This document shows, one piece after another, positions 38,350 through 47,792 of a stretch of 64,000 bases of DNA. Source of the DNA: Chloroflexota bacterium (GTDB lineage: Bacteria > Chloroflexota > Anaerolineae > JAAEKA01); contig JAKQCW010000031.1 of assembly GCA_029558955.1 (NCBI GenBank), positions 1-64,000 of the forward strand. Direction: 5' to 3'. A program made the position numbers and the translations under genes. A model generated the notes under the pieces. That model had not been told where the DNA came from. It did no database searches and saw nothing but the letters and a program-made list of their open reading frames with translations. Numbering within the stretch: position 1 is the first letter of the stretch; every line of letters starts with the position of its first letter.

Positions 38350-40068
38350 TCATTGACCATCCGCCGCTCCGGCCACCGACCGCGCATCCAGCGCCACGAC
38401 CGCGCGCACCACGCCGGCCCGCGGGTGCCGGGCCAATAGCCTGACCACGCCCCCCTGCGGCGCGGTCACCACCCATTCCACCTTCAGCCGATCGTCGGTG
38501 ACATCGGCCGTCCAGCCCAGCGGCGCGGCGGGCAGATAGGCGCGTCCCTCCAACTGGCCCAGTTCCTCGCGCACTTTGCCGGTGGCCAGCGCGGCCCCCT
38601 CAGGCAGCTCGATCTCGGCCACCACGCCGCGCACGGCCTTGCGCTCCATGGCCTTCTTGGTGATGTAGCTCGGCAGCCAGCCGCTGTTCTGCACCACCAG
38701 TCGCACGCGGTGCGCGCCGTCGCCCAGCGGCTCGGCGCTGGCCTCCAACAGCTCCAGCCGCGGCGAGATGGCCAGATGCCAGAGCAGCCAGCGGGGAAAG
38801 AGGGCCAGCTCCTCCTCCAACAGGTGCGGCGGCGGGTTGCGGAAGACCAACTGCCCATCCCAGCCGCCCAGCTCCACCGGCCCCAACTGCGGATGCACGA
38901 AGGGGTACCAGTCCACGTAGCCCTGACCCCCCAGCTTCTCATCGCTCCAGGCCAGCAGCTTCAGATCGTCCGCGAAGGGGTGCTCACGGAACCAATCGAT
39001 GAACTTGTAGTCGGCGATGCCCGCCTGGCGCTGCGGGCTCCAGATCTCCACCGTCCACGCGTAGACGCCCACATGGTCGTACAGCCAGTCGTCCAGCGCG
39101 CCGGTGATGACCTCCTTGGGATGATAGCGGAAGTCGTGGTAGACCGAAACCGCCGGATAGCCGGTCAGTTCCTTGCCCTTCTCGCCGATCTTCTGGAAGG
39201 TCCACAGGTCTTCGGCCGGCATGTCGTCGTCAGGATGGGTGCTGAAGGGGCGCAACAGCACGCCGCCGAAGGTGTGAAAGGCTACCCCGCCGGTGATGTT
39301 GGGGTGGGAGGCGATAAAATGGACCACCGCGCGCACCTCTGGCTCCGAGGCGGGGAAGGGCCCCGCGCCTGGCTGCTCCCCTTCGGTGCGCCACTCCATG
39401 GGGAAGTTCCGGTTCAGGTCCAGCCCCTCCTTGGGGCGCTGCAACCGGATGGTGACGCCGTCGTAGCTCTCGATGCGCCCCTCCGGCAGCACGCGGTAAT
39501 ACTGGCCGTCGCTTTCGTCCGGCTCGCGGCGCACCAACAGCCGCGGTTCGTCGGGCGACGCCTTCCAGCCGCCGTTGGCATCGGGGATGCGCATGAACAG
39601 CAGGCGGCCATCGCCGTCCATGTCCTCCTGCGCCAGCCCATCGATGGGATCCTCGCCATAGGGATAGGGCCGCGTGCTGGAACGAATGAGCTTGGGCCGG
39701 TCGGCCAGCGCCCATTCAGCCCCGTCCGGGTTGACCCGCGGGCAGATGTAGAAGACGCGGCTGTCCAGCGTCTGGGTGATGGCCGCGTCCTGGCCGTGGC
39801 CCTTGGTCAGCCAGTCGATGAAATAGAGGCAGGCGCTGGCTGGGGAGACCTCGGTGGCGTGGATGTTGCCGTCGATCCAGAGCGCCGGCTTTTCAGCGGC
39901 CGGGCCGCTGGCCGTGTTGGTCACCGTGGCCAGCCAGATGGCGCGGCCCTCGTGGCTCTGGCCGATGCTCTCCACCTGCACCAACTGGGGATACTCCGCG
40001 GCGTAAGCGTGCAGCAGCCGGGTCAGATCGTCGTAGCGGTAGTAGCGGTCGAAGTGTATGGTGGGCAT
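38350..40068 (-). CDS. M14 family zinc carboxypeptidase
   Basis: 572-residue metallocarboxypeptidase. The catalytic domain (about 1-360) has zinc ligands HxxE in DGNIHATEVSPAS, substrate-binding RVNPDGAEW and DLNRNFPMEW, the third ligand His in GVAFHTFGGVLLRP, and the general-base Glu in YAWTVEIWSPQ. A C-terminal region of about 200 residues (RLELLEASAEPLGDGAHRVR and on) looks like a beta-sandwich. No signal peptide is visible, so it is probably intracellular or exported by another route. ATG 40068 has gagg upstream. It is followed by the S9 peptidase gene, 58 nt away. Confidence 0.92.
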   Translation of the reverse strand: MPTIHFDRYYRYDDLTRLLHAYAAEYPQLVQVESIGQSHEGRAIWLATVTNTASGPAAEKPALWIDGNIHATEVSPASACLYFIDWLTKGHGQDAAITQTLDSRVFYICPRVNPDGAEWALADRPKLIRSSTRPYPYGEDPIDGLAQEDMDGDGRLLFMRIPDANGGWKASPDEPRLLVRREPDESDGQYYRVLPEGRIESYDGVTIRLQRPKEGLDLNRNFPMEWRTEGEQPGAGPFPASEPEVRAVVHFIASHPNITGGVAFHTFGGVLLRPFSTHPDDDMPAEDLWTFQKIGEKGKELTGYPAVSVYHDFRYHPKEVITGALDDWLYDHVGVYAWTVEIWSPQRQAGIADYKFIDWFREHPFADDLKLLAWSDEKLGGQGYVDWYPFVHPQLGPVELGGWDGQLVFRNPPPHLLEEELALFPRWLLWHLAISPRLELLEASAEPLGDGAHRVRLVVQNSGWLPSYITKKAMERKAVRGVVAEIELPEGAALATGKVREELGQLEGRAYLPAAPLGWTADVTDDRLKVEWVVTAPQGGVVRLLARHPRAGVVRAVVALDARSVAGAADGQ

Positions 40069-40140
40069 GGGATCCTCTTGTGCGCATGGGTTCACAGCAG
40101 ACTGCGCCCATTATACACCCCCGAAACGAAAATGGCAGCT

Positions 40141-41529
40141 TCAGAAGGGGCTGAGGCCCTGCGACGCCACGCTTTGAGCCGGATCGGTCGGGCGACGCCG
40201 CCGCTCGGCCAGCGCGGCCCGCACCGCTTTGGCTGCCCCCCAGAGCAGCGCCGGATGCAGCAGGCGCAAGAGGATCTGCCGGTAGGAGCCGCTGCCGGTG
40301 TACATGTCCCATTGCACCGCGCTCATGCGGCGCAGCGGGCCGGGCTGCCCCTGCTCGTCCAGGATCATCTGCATCACCACGCTGCGGGCGAAGCGCCGGG
40401 CGCGCATCTGGCTGACCGCGGCGAAGATCAGCCGGCCCGCCTGGTTGTCCTGCTCGATGGCCTGGCAGGCGGGCAGGTAGTGGCGACGGAAGTCCTCGGC
40501 CCCCACGCCATGCTCCATGGCCGCGGCCGCGGCCGCCCGCGCCGTGCGGTAGGCTGAGCCGATGCCATCCTTGAACAGCCGCGTCGAGGCGCTGTCGCCG
40601 ATGAAGACCACCCGGTCGCCGTAGGGCTGGGTTGCCCCCAGGGTGTTGATGCGCGGCGCGCACTGGCAGGAGGGCTTTTCCAGCGTCATGCCCGGCGGCA
40701 GGCAGCGGCGCACCTCCGGCGCGGCCAGAAAGGCCTGCAACAGCTCGTTGTCGACCTCCTCCCCCAACAGGCAGAGGGTGATGTATTCCCCCTTGGGGAT
40801 CAACATGCCAAACTCCAGCCGCGGGATGTCCAGCAGAAAGACCTGGATCGCGTTGCCCAGCGTTTGGTCCACCGTGGCCGCGCCCAGGAAATACTCGCGC
40901 ACGAAGGTCTTGCTGGTCTGGGGGGGCTGATAGCCGGGGACGATCTCGCTGAACAGCTTGAGCGCCGCGCTGTTGACCCCTGCGGTGACGGCCAGCAGCT
41001 CGTAGGGCTGGGCGTCGTCGGCGCGGGTGCTGACCGTGGGCCGCCCATCCGCCCAGGCCACCTCGCTCACCCGTTGAGGGATCACCTGGGCGCCGCGCGC
41101 CGTGGCCAGCCCCAACACGTGGGCATCCAGCCCGGTCCAGGTGGCCTGGCGCAGGTCACGCGGGCCGGCCCCGCGGTGCACCGCGGCGATGCGCATGCCT
41201 GGCCGCGGCGGGGTGATGTGCGCGCTGCCCGCGTCCATGTGGATGACGTAGGAATCGATCTCCCGCTGCACCACGCTGGCCGGCAGCTCGATCCCCTCCT
41301 GGGCCAGCAGTTGCACCAGGCTCTCGGAGACGATGCCGGCGCAGCCGTTGCAGCCCTGCGCGCCGACCTGGGTGAAATCGCGCGGCTCGTAGATGTCTAC
41401 CGCGATGCGACGGCCAGATTCGGCCGCCATCTCCAACAGAAACCAGGCAAAGAACGCGCCAGCCGGCCCGCCGCCGATCACCGCCACGCGGGCGCCGTCC
41501 TGCAGTCGATAAGGATGCTTGTCAGTCAT
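40141..41529 (-). CDS. Geranylgeranyl reductase-like FAD oxidoreductase (paralogue 1)
   Basis: 462-residue flavoprotein. The N-terminal dinucleotide fold has VAVIGGGPAGAFFAWFLLEM, a Cys motif follows in QGCNGCAGIVSESL, and the FAD phosphate-binding motif is RVVFIGDSAS. Members of this family reduce isoprenoid chains of chlorophyll, archaeal lipids or quinones, or act as related monooxygenases. ATG 41529 has ggagg upstream. A clear paralogue lies 450 bp upstream on the same strand. A role in saturating the menaquinone side chain is possible given the men operon in the window, but unproven. Confidence 0.83.
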   Translation of the reverse strand: MTDKHPYRLQDGARVAVIGGGPAGAFFAWFLLEMAAESGRRIAVDIYEPRDFTQVGAQGCNGCAGIVSESLVQLLAQEGIELPASVVQREIDSYVIHMDAGSAHITPPRPGMRIAAVHRGAGPRDLRQATWTGLDAHVLGLATARGAQVIPQRVSEVAWADGRPTVSTRADDAQPYELLAVTAGVNSAALKLFSEIVPGYQPPQTSKTFVREYFLGAATVDQTLGNAIQVFLLDIPRLEFGMLIPKGEYITLCLLGEEVDNELLQAFLAAPEVRRCLPPGMTLEKPSCQCAPRINTLGATQPYGDRVVFIGDSASTRLFKDGIGSAYRTARAAAAAAMEHGVGAEDFRRHYLPACQAIEQDNQAGRLIFAAVSQMRARRFARSVVMQMILDEQGQPGPLRRMSAVQWDMYTGSGSYRQILLRLLHPALLWGAAKAVRAALAERRRRPTDPAQSVASQGLSPF

Positions 41530-41740
41530 GATGGTTGCCTCCAGACACAGCCGGCCAATCGCGGGAAGACAGGCTGCGGCGGCGACGGTTTCCTGGTGCA
41601 TCCTTGCCCAGGGCGCCCGGCTTCGGTTCCGCTGATTGCGAAATGAACTGCGTACAAGCCACATACGAGCGCCATTCTAGCACAGCACAGCGCGATCTGG
41701 CAAGAGGCCGCGCGCGTCCACAGCGCTTCCAACTGCGGCG

Positions 41741-41769
41741 CGGAGTCGAGGCTTTAGCCGGGCCTGGCC
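41741..41769. repeat. Family A repeat, single copy
   Basis: GGAGTCGAGGCTTTAGCCGG followed by gcctggcc, matching the core of the family A array. It lies in the 450-bp gap 41530-41979, which has no gene. Confidence 0.65.
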
Positions 41770-41782
41770 GGCGCGTCATTAT

Positions 41783-41932
41783 GTCATGCTGAGCCGTCTG
41801 CGGCGAAGCATCCCCCTGGCGGTGTGAGTGCGCGGGGATGCTTCACTGGCGTTGGGTGCGCCTAAGCCGGTCAGCCGCTGGAGAACGTTGTGTCCGCCAA
41901 GAACCTTGGCCGTTCGACCCGTTCAGCATGAC
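41783..41932. repeat. GTCATGCTG...CAGCATGAC palindromic element
   Basis: 150-bp element with ends GTCATGCTG / CAGCATGAC and an internal hairpin GAAGCATCCCC (41805-41815) / GGGGATGCTTC (41834-41844). This type of dispersed non-coding element is common in bacterial genomes. Confidence 0.6.
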
Positions 41933-41979
41933 GGGTATCAGTCGCTTTGCGTGCCGATCCTCCCCCGCTGTGCGGGTTC

Positions 41980-43266
41980 TCAGGACGACATCCTGAGCAG
42001 GTTGGTTGCGCCGGCCTGAACGACGGCGGCCATGATGGAGGGACGCATGGAGTGGGCGACGACCTCGCGGTAGGAGGAGTGGGCCGACACCGCGTCGAAC
42101 AGGGCGGTGCGCAGCGCAGGCTGCCGGCGCGCCGCATCCAGCACCGCGTCCAACTGATTGGTGCGGCTGAGCAGCATGGTCAGCCGGCGCATGGCCTGGC
42201 CATAGGGCATGTCGGCGATGATGTCCTGGTTGGCCGGGCGGAAATGCTCGGCGAAGGCCTGCTGAGAGATGCCGGCCAGGAGCATGGTGCGCGCGGCCCG
42301 GATGCCGGTCAACACCGCTGAGGTGACCCCCTTGCCCTTGAAGGCGCGCAACAGCCCGCCCGCATCGCCGATCAGCACGTAGCGGTCGCCGTAGAAGCGG
42401 TGGGCCAAGGCGCAGGGAAAACGCCCCTTGAAGATGCGCAGATCGTTGGGCTGGTGGCGCCCGGTGTCGTGCAGCCCCGGCAGGCAGGCGCGCACCTCGG
42501 GCAGGTCCAGAAATGCCTGCATGGTCGGCGCATCCACCGAGCTGCCGGCGATGTTGATGGTCAGATGATTGCCCTTCGGGGTGATCGCACCGAACTCAAC
42601 GCGGCGCACGGGGGGCAGAAAGGTGTGGATTCGCAGGCCGAAGTTGTCCATGGCCTCCTGCCCCGGGTGATATTTGGTGACCACCGAGCTGAGAAAGCTG
42701 GGCATCCGATAGCCGACAGCGCGCGAGAAAAGCGCGCCGGTGCCTTCGTCCAGGCCAAAGGCGCCGACCACCACATCCCCCTCCAGCGGCGCGTTCTCGC
42801 TGTACACCACCACCTTGTCGGCGTGCAGCTCCAGGTCCACGGCCCGCGCCGGCCAGGTCTTGATGCCGCGCTGCCGCGCCTGCTCCAGCATGTAGTCATC
42901 GAACTGCACCCGGCGCAGCGCGATGGAGGGCTCGCCCGTTTCGGGCAGGTCCAAGGCCTGGCGCCGGCTGTGCAGCACGTAGCCATCGATTGCGCCGCGG
43001 CTCAGGTGCTGGGGAAACGCTACCTCCAGCTCCTCGGCCATGAGGCGGGGCAGGGGAGGCGACAGCACGCCGGCGCACTGGTTGTAGTGCCGCTCGCTGT
43101 GAAAATCCTTGCCCTCCAGAATGGTGATCTGCACGCGGCGGCCCAGTTGTGCGGCCTGACGCTGCAAGGCCAGCGCGCAGGCTGCGCCGCCAGGCCCGCC
43201 GCCGATGATGATGACGTGCGCCTGGTCGGCCAGCGGCCCCAGGCTTCCAGCAGTGGGTGTTTTCAT
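41980..43266 (-). CDS. Geranylgeranyl reductase-like FAD oxidoreductase (paralogue 2)
   Basis: 428-residue flavoprotein related to the gene at 40141. HVIIIGGGPGGAACALALQ is the FAD-binding fold, HYNQCAGVLSPPL the family Cys motif, and RYVLIGDAGGLLRAFKGKG the conserved GD region with the geranylgeranyl-reductase-like tail. VEFGAITPKGNHLTINI matches LEFGMLIPKGEYITLCL of paralogue 1, showing shared descent. The substrate is unknown. No strong ribosome binding site is seen at ATG 43266. It is divergent from the sugar-isomerase-like gene. Confidence 0.82.
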   Translation of the reverse strand: MKTPTAGSLGPLADQAHVIIIGGGPGGAACALALQRQAAQLGRRVQITILEGKDFHSERHYNQCAGVLSPPLPRLMAEELEVAFPQHLSRGAIDGYVLHSRRQALDLPETGEPSIALRRVQFDDYMLEQARQRGIKTWPARAVDLELHADKVVVYSENAPLEGDVVVGAFGLDEGTGALFSRAVGYRMPSFLSSVVTKYHPGQEAMDNFGLRIHTFLPPVRRVEFGAITPKGNHLTINIAGSSVDAPTMQAFLDLPEVRACLPGLHDTGRHQPNDLRIFKGRFPCALAHRFYGDRYVLIGDAGGLLRAFKGKGVTSAVLTGIRAARTMLLAGISQQAFAEHFRPANQDIIADMPYGQAMRRLTMLLSRTNQLDAVLDAARRQPALRTALFDAVSAHSSYREVVAHSMRPSIMAAVVQAGATNLLRMSS

Positions 43267-43414
43267 GGCGTAAGTCCAGGCTGAGGAGATGCGATGGTCG
43301 GATGGGTGTGTGACGCTTGTGCGGCGCTGATTCTAGCATGGAACGCCGCGCGGCGCAAAGTCAGATCGCCAAAACCGCGGGCCTCTGCCCGGCTCTTGGT
43401 TTCGTCCCGAATGT

Positions 43415-43422
43415 GGTACAAT
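43415..43422 (+). promoter_or_regulatory. Extended -10 of a leaderless gene
   Basis: GGTACAAT within TGGTACAAT; the -10 TACAAT (43417-43422) ends 8 nt before ATG 43430. The surrounding segment 43412-43435 matches 47775-47798 almost base for base. Confidence 0.6.
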
Positions 43423-43429
43423 GCCGGCC

Positions 43430-44305
43430 ATGAACAGATCCCCTGCCAATGCTACCCTTGCCGCCGGCGCGTGGTGCTGGCACGATGCCTACTACGCCGG
43501 CCGCTGGTCGCTGTTGGATCAGCCGGCCGGGGCGCAGGCCGCCGGCCTGGCAACCATCGAGTGCAACGACTTCATGCTGCCGCCGCCGCGGCTCAGCCGG
43601 GTGCGCCAGCCGCTGATCGGCCTGCTGCCGGGCGCGCCGCCGGAGCTCTGGCGCTACAGCCGGGCCAGCCTGCGCCAGCTCCAGGCCAACGCCCAGGCTC
43701 AGGGCGTCCAGATCCTGACCTGGGCCATCAACAGCGATCTTACCGTGACCGGCAGCGCCTGGCCGGCCCAGCAGCTCTACCTGCGCCGCGGGCTGGCCGC
43801 GGCCCGTCAACTGGCCACCCCCCTGCTGCGCGTCACCCTGGGCGGCAGCACGGAGACGCCACAAGCGCTCGATGGACAGATCGCCCAACGACTGGCGGCG
43901 CTGGCGCAGGCCAGCCCCTGCCCGGTCACTCTGGAAAATCACTGGGGGCTGAGCGGGGAGATCGAGCGCCACCTGGCGATCTTCGACGCGGCCCGCGCGG
44001 CCCTGCCGGTTGGCGCGCACGCCCGCCTGGGCTGCTGCTTCGACCCGGGCAACGTGCCTGAAGGGCCGCAGCAGGCGCGCTGGTGGGCTGAGCTGGCCCG
44101 CCGCGCCAACCACTTCCACCTCAAGACCGTCGCCTTCGACGCCGCGGGGGAGGAGACGCACCTGCCCCACGCCGAGATCTACGCGCTGCTGGCCGAGGCC
44201 GGCTACCGCGGCCCCACGACCATCGAGTACGCCGGCGACGGGGATCCGGTGGCCGGTCTGCGGCAGAGCGTGGCCCTGCACCAACGCCTGGCGGCCGCGC
44301 CGTAG
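43430..44305 (+). CDS. Sugar phosphate isomerase/epimerase-like TIM-barrel protein
   Basis: 291-residue protein of the AP-endonuclease-2-like barrel family (xylose isomerase-like, COG1082). TIM-barrel strands carry the expected polar residues: GLATIECNDF, LTWAINSD, LRVTLGG, VTLENHWG, LGCCFDPGN, NHFHLKTVAFD and PTTIEYAGDGDP. Glu, Asp and His at strand ends probably bind a divalent metal. The reaction is not predictable. ATG 43430 is preferred over the in-frame ATG at 43421 because the latter overlaps the -10 box; transcription should begin at about 43430, making the mRNA leaderless. Confidence 0.8.
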   Translation: MNRSPANATLAAGAWCWHDAYYAGRWSLLDQPAGAQAAGLATIECNDFMLPPPRLSRVRQPLIGLLPGAPPELWRYSRASLRQLQANAQAQGVQILTWAINSDLTVTGSAWPAQQLYLRRGLAAARQLATPLLRVTLGGSTETPQALDGQIAQRLAALAQASPCPVTLENHWGLSGEIERHLAIFDAARAALPVGAHARLGCCFDPGNVPEGPQQARWWAELARRANHFHLKTVAFDAAGEETHLPHAEIYALLAEAGYRGPTTIEYAGDGDPVAGLRQSVALHQRLAAAP

Positions 44306-44367
44306 CCCGGCCAGCCAGCAGATGATATCTCAGATGCCACCTTGGCGAGCATCGAAGCAGCTCCCCC

Positions 44368-44568
44368 ATGCAGCTTGACGATTGTTTTCCACCCTCTGCG
44401 GAGATCGGGCAGCGGCTGAAGGCTGCGCTGGCGACCATGGCCAGCGAGCAGGCCAAAGCCGCGCAGGCCGCCGCGCTGGCGGCCTATGAGCAGGCCCGGC
44501 TGGATGGTCTGTGCGACGAGGGGGCGTGGGAGTGCGCGCTGGAGGCCGCGCGGCGGGCGCAGGCGTAG
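44368..44568 (+). CDS. Small hypothetical helical protein
   Basis: 66 residues, unrecognised. It is Ala-rich and strongly helical (LKAALATMASEQAKAAQAAALAAYEQARLDGLCDEGAWECALEA, read in two halves), with two Cys near the C-terminus. GC-rich third positions match the neighbouring genes, which favours coding. There is no convincing ribosome binding site. It ends 11 nt before the convergent decarboxylase gene. Confidence 0.5.
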   Translation: MQLDDCFPPSAEIGQRLKAALATMASEQAKAAQAAALAAYEQARLDGLCDEGAWECALEAARRAQA

Positions 44569-44579
44569 CCCAGGATCGA

Positions 44580-46082
44580 TCACTCCACCCGATAGAGCGC
44601 GTCGACGATGCGCTTGAGCAGCTCCTCCACCAGCCCGTGCATCGGCAGGGTGGCTGCAATGCCGTAGACCGGCGCCATGCCCCCCTTGCTGGCCGGCTGC
44701 AGTCTGACCTCCGCCACGGCCTCCGCCAGGTCCTCCAGAAAACGTTGCGCCACGCCCGGCTCGGTGTGGCGCAGGGTGACGCAGAGGTGAATGGCCGCGG
44801 GACGATGCAGGCCGTTGAGACTCCAGCCGCGCGCGGTCATGGCGTCCAGCACCCGGTAGATATCCAGCGTGGGGGATGCCAGGGCGATCACGAAGAGCGG
44901 GTCGCCCAGCACCACCAGATCGGGCATGCGCTCGATGGAGCGGCGGATGAAGTGCGCCGTGGCCAGGATCTTGGCAGCCGCCGCGCGGTAGCCGCTCTCG
45001 CCCATGCTGACCATGGCCGCCCAGCAGGTGGCGCTCAACGCGCCGGCGCGACTGCCGGCCAGCGTGGGGGAGAAGTACAGGCCGCCCGGCCAGTCCGCCG
45101 CCGCGTAATATTGATAGCGCCGCAGCGCCTCGCCCCGGTAGAGCACCACCGACGTGCCCTTGGCCGCATAGCCGTACTTGTGCGTGTCTGCGGACATGGA
45201 GGTGACGCCGGGCAGGCGAAAATCGAAATCGGGCATGTCGTAGCCCAATTCGCGGGCAAAGGGCAGCACGAAGCCGCCCAGGCAGGCGTCCACGTGCAGC
45301 CCGACCCCCCTCGCCTGCGCCAGCTCCGCCAGCGCCGGGATCGGGTCGACGATGCCGTGGGGGAAGGAGGGGGTGGAGCCGACGATGGCCACCGTGTTGC
45401 GGTCGATGGCGGCTGCCATGGCCGCGACATCGGCGCGATAGCCGGCATCCACTGCCACGCGCACCAGCTCGATGCCGAAGGATTGGGCGGCCTTGTCGAA
45501 GGCGGCGTGCGCGGTCGTCGGCGCCACGATGCGCGGCTGGGCGATGCCGCGCTCGCTGCGCCCGCGATCGCGGTAGCTGCGCATGGCCAACAGGATGCTT
45601 TCCGTGCCGCCGGAGGTCACCGTGCCCACAATCGGCTCCGGCGACGCGCCGGCGCCCAACAGATGGGCAGTCATGGCGACGATTTCCGCCTCGTATTTCA
45701 CCGTGCTGGGCCAGAGGTCGAAGTGCAGCGGGTTGCTCTGCGAATTGAGCGCGTAGACGGCGTTGAGAAAGTCGATGTGCCCGTGGTCGCCGTGATAGAC
45801 CGCGCCGGAGACGAAGCCATCGCGCCAGCGCACCTGCTCTGCCTCCTGCAGGGCCGTCATCTCGTCCAGGATGTCGGCGCGGGAGCGACCCTGGGCGGGC
45901 AGACGGGTGTAGCCCGCCAGCCGGCCGCGATAGGGATGCAGCGAGGCGTCGAGATCGGCCACCAGCGCGTCGTACTGGCGGTCAAGCTGGCGCCGCAGCG
46001 CGGGGGAGCGATGGAGCGCGCCTTCGACAAAACGGAGCGCGGCAGGCGGCAGCTTGTTGAGCAGATCGAGGAACGCGGTCAT
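44580..46082 (-). CDS. PLP-dependent decarboxylase, sphingosine-1-phosphate lyase-like
   Basis: 500-residue fold-type I PLP enzyme of the group II decarboxylase/S1P-lyase branch. [51 protein letters not shown] with the PLP-binding Asp, and [17 protein letters not shown] with the Schiff-base Lys are all in lyase-like order. Known members cleave phosphorylated long-chain bases or decarboxylate amino acids; S1P-lyase similarity is stronger here. No membrane anchor is present at the N-terminus. It follows the FGGY kinase gene by 3 nt, so the two are co-translated. A phosphorylation-then-cleavage pathway is an attractive inference. Confidence 0.85.
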   Translation of the reverse strand: MTAFLDLLNKLPPAALRFVEGALHRSPALRRQLDRQYDALVADLDASLHPYRGRLAGYTRLPAQGRSRADILDEMTALQEAEQVRWRDGFVSGAVYHGDHGHIDFLNAVYALNSQSNPLHFDLWPSTVKYEAEIVAMTAHLLGAGASPEPIVGTVTSGGTESILLAMRSYRDRGRSERGIAQPRIVAPTTAHAAFDKAAQSFGIELVRVAVDAGYRADVAAMAAAIDRNTVAIVGSTPSFPHGIVDPIPALAELAQARGVGLHVDACLGGFVLPFARELGYDMPDFDFRLPGVTSMSADTHKYGYAAKGTSVVLYRGEALRRYQYYAAADWPGGLYFSPTLAGSRAGALSATCWAAMVSMGESGYRAAAAKILATAHFIRRSIERMPDLVVLGDPLFVIALASPTLDIYRVLDAMTARGWSLNGLHRPAAIHLCVTLRHTEPGVAQRFLEDLAEAVAEVRLQPASKGGMAPVYGIAATLPMHGLVEELLKRIVDALYRVE

Positions 46083-46085
46083 GGT

Positions 46086-47678
46086 TCAGGACTCGCTTTC
46101 ATGGCCGCGGTTGAGGCGGCGATAGATGGGATGCGTCTTGCGGTAGATGGCGACGAACTCGGCAAAGAGAGTATCGTAGAGCGCGGCCAATGCGGGGCGC
46201 GGTTCATAGCGGCGGGCGACAGGCGTATGGGCGGCCAGGTCCTCCAGGCGCAGATAGCCCAGCCCGATCGCGGCCAGGAAGGCCGCGCCGCGCGTGCTGA
46301 CGTGTACCGGATCGGCGATCTGCAAGACCGGGCGCTGCAAGATGTCGGCGTGAAGCTGGCACCAGAGTTCGGAACGGGCGCCGCCCCCCACCAGGCGCAC
46401 CTCCTCCAGCGGGCGACCGATGAATTTCTCGACGTAGACCTGCAGCCAGCGCGTGTTGAGCGCCACACCTTCGTAGACGCTGCGCACCAGATCGCCGCGG
46501 GTCGTGCGCAGGGAGAGGTTGTGCCAGCCGGCGCGCACCGTGTGATCGTCGATGGGCGCGCGTTCGCCGTTGAGCCAGGGGGTGAAGATCACACGCTGGC
46601 TGGCGGGCGGCGCGGCCGCGGCCAGGGCCTCGAGCCGGTCGAAGAGATCGTCGGGCGGGGGATGGCTGGCCAGCGCATCGTCGTCGAAAAAGACGCGATC
46701 GCGCAGAAAATTCAGCGCCGCGCCGGCTATCTCCTGCTCGTTGATCAGCAGATAGCGGCCGGGCAGCGCCGAAGGCAGCGCCGCCATGTTGTGCATCAGG
46801 TCAGTGCGCTTGAAGGGCACGTGACAACTGAGCCACGACGAGGTGCCGAGGTAAGCATGGGCGGCATAGTCCGCCACCGCGCCGGAGCCGATGGCGGTGG
46901 CGTGAATGTCGGGCGCGCCGCCCACGACCCTGACCTGCCGGCTCAGCCCCAGATCGGCGGCCGCGGCCGGCGTCAGCGTCCCCAACACATCCACGGAGCG
47001 CAGCAGCTCGTCGGGCAGCTTGGCGCGGTCAAGGCCAGCCAGCCGCAGCAGCTCGTCGTCGTACTGAATGGCGTCGATGGCGCGGTTGTCGGTGACCCAG
47101 TGCAAGGTCATCGTCTCGCCGGTGGAGGCGATGCGCCCGGTCAGCTTGTAGTTGATGTAGTCCTTGGGCTCGAGAAATTTGGCCGCGGCTGCGTAGCGCT
47201 CAGGCTGCTCGTGGCGCAGAAAGAGGATATGGGCGACGGAATCTTTGCCTGAATGGGCGGGTATGCCGCCGGACTTGCGGATCCAGGTCCACAGCTTGCG
47301 GGCGCCGTAGCCGGAGATGGCGGGAAAGCCGCCGGTGACCCGGCGAATGTAGCGGGCGCCGCGGGCATCCATCCAGATGATGGCGTTGCCCAACGGCTGG
47401 CCATCGGCGCCGACCGGCGTCGTGCCCGACCACTGGGTCGTCACGCCGATGCCGGTCACGCGGGCGGCGGCGCCATCCACCTGGGCCAGCGCGCGCCGCG
47501 CGGCCGTGCAGATCGCCTCCCACCAGGCGGCCGGGGACTGTTCGACGCCGCCGTGGGGGGTGAAGATCAAGGGCGTCGGCGCGTCGGCGCCGGCCAACAG
47601 CTCGCCCTCCACCGTGTAGAGGGCAACTTTCGGGCCGGACGTGCCCAGGTCGATAGCCAGTAGGAGTGGACTGTTCAT
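46086..47678 (-). CDS. FGGY-family carbohydrate kinase (xylulokinase-like)
   Basis: 530-residue sugar kinase. The N-terminal phosphate loop LLAIDLGTSGPKVALY, the substrate loop VTTQWSGTTPVG, IIWMDARGARY, the AYLGTSSWLSCH segment and VRLVGGGARSELWCQ (ATP-binding GGG-S) define the FGGY fold. The frame opens with GTG-ACC-ATG; ATG 47678 is favoured because aaggtg lies upstream. The sugar cannot be assigned. It is the first gene of a pair with the S1P-lyase-like decarboxylase. Confidence 0.88.
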   Translation of the reverse strand: MNSPLLLAIDLGTSGPKVALYTVEGELLAGADAPTPLIFTPHGGVEQSPAAWWEAICTAARRALAQVDGAAARVTGIGVTTQWSGTTPVGADGQPLGNAIIWMDARGARYIRRVTGGFPAISGYGARKLWTWIRKSGGIPAHSGKDSVAHILFLRHEQPERYAAAAKFLEPKDYINYKLTGRIASTGETMTLHWVTDNRAIDAIQYDDELLRLAGLDRAKLPDELLRSVDVLGTLTPAAAADLGLSRQVRVVGGAPDIHATAIGSGAVADYAAHAYLGTSSWLSCHVPFKRTDLMHNMAALPSALPGRYLLINEQEIAGAALNFLRDRVFFDDDALASHPPPDDLFDRLEALAAAAPPASQRVIFTPWLNGERAPIDDHTVRAGWHNLSLRTTRGDLVRSVYEGVALNTRWLQVYVEKFIGRPLEEVRLVGGGARSELWCQLHADILQRPVLQIADPVHVSTRGAAFLAAIGLGYLRLEDLAAHTPVARRYEPRPALAALYDTLFAEFVAIYRKTHPIYRRLNRGHESES

Positions 47679-47777
47679 GGTCACCTTGTCTGCGTATGAG
47701 GGTCGCGCGGGGATTGTACCAGATCATGCGACTGGCACCAAGTAGCGGGCGCCTGTGGCTGATTCGTTGCCCCCTGT

Positions 47778-47785
47778 GGTATAAT
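47778..47785 (+). promoter_or_regulatory. Extended -10 promoter of the crp/fnr-type unit
   Basis: GGTATAAT within TGGTATAAT, consensus -10 at 47780-47785 and a TGn extension. Its ATG (47793) is 8 nt downstream. The same module occurs at 43412-43435. Confidence 0.65.
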
Positions 47786-47792
47786 GCCGGCC

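Noticed and set aside
44511-47252. Very long open frame (about 900 codons) antisense to the decarboxylase and FGGY kinase genes.
   Set aside because: It is a by-product of GC-rich third positions in the real genes. Its translation is low-complexity, rich in His/Gln/Gly/Arg, and shows no domain. Similar antisense frames at 7467-9095, 9587-11392, 26031-28124 and 56503-58314 were rejected for the same reason.
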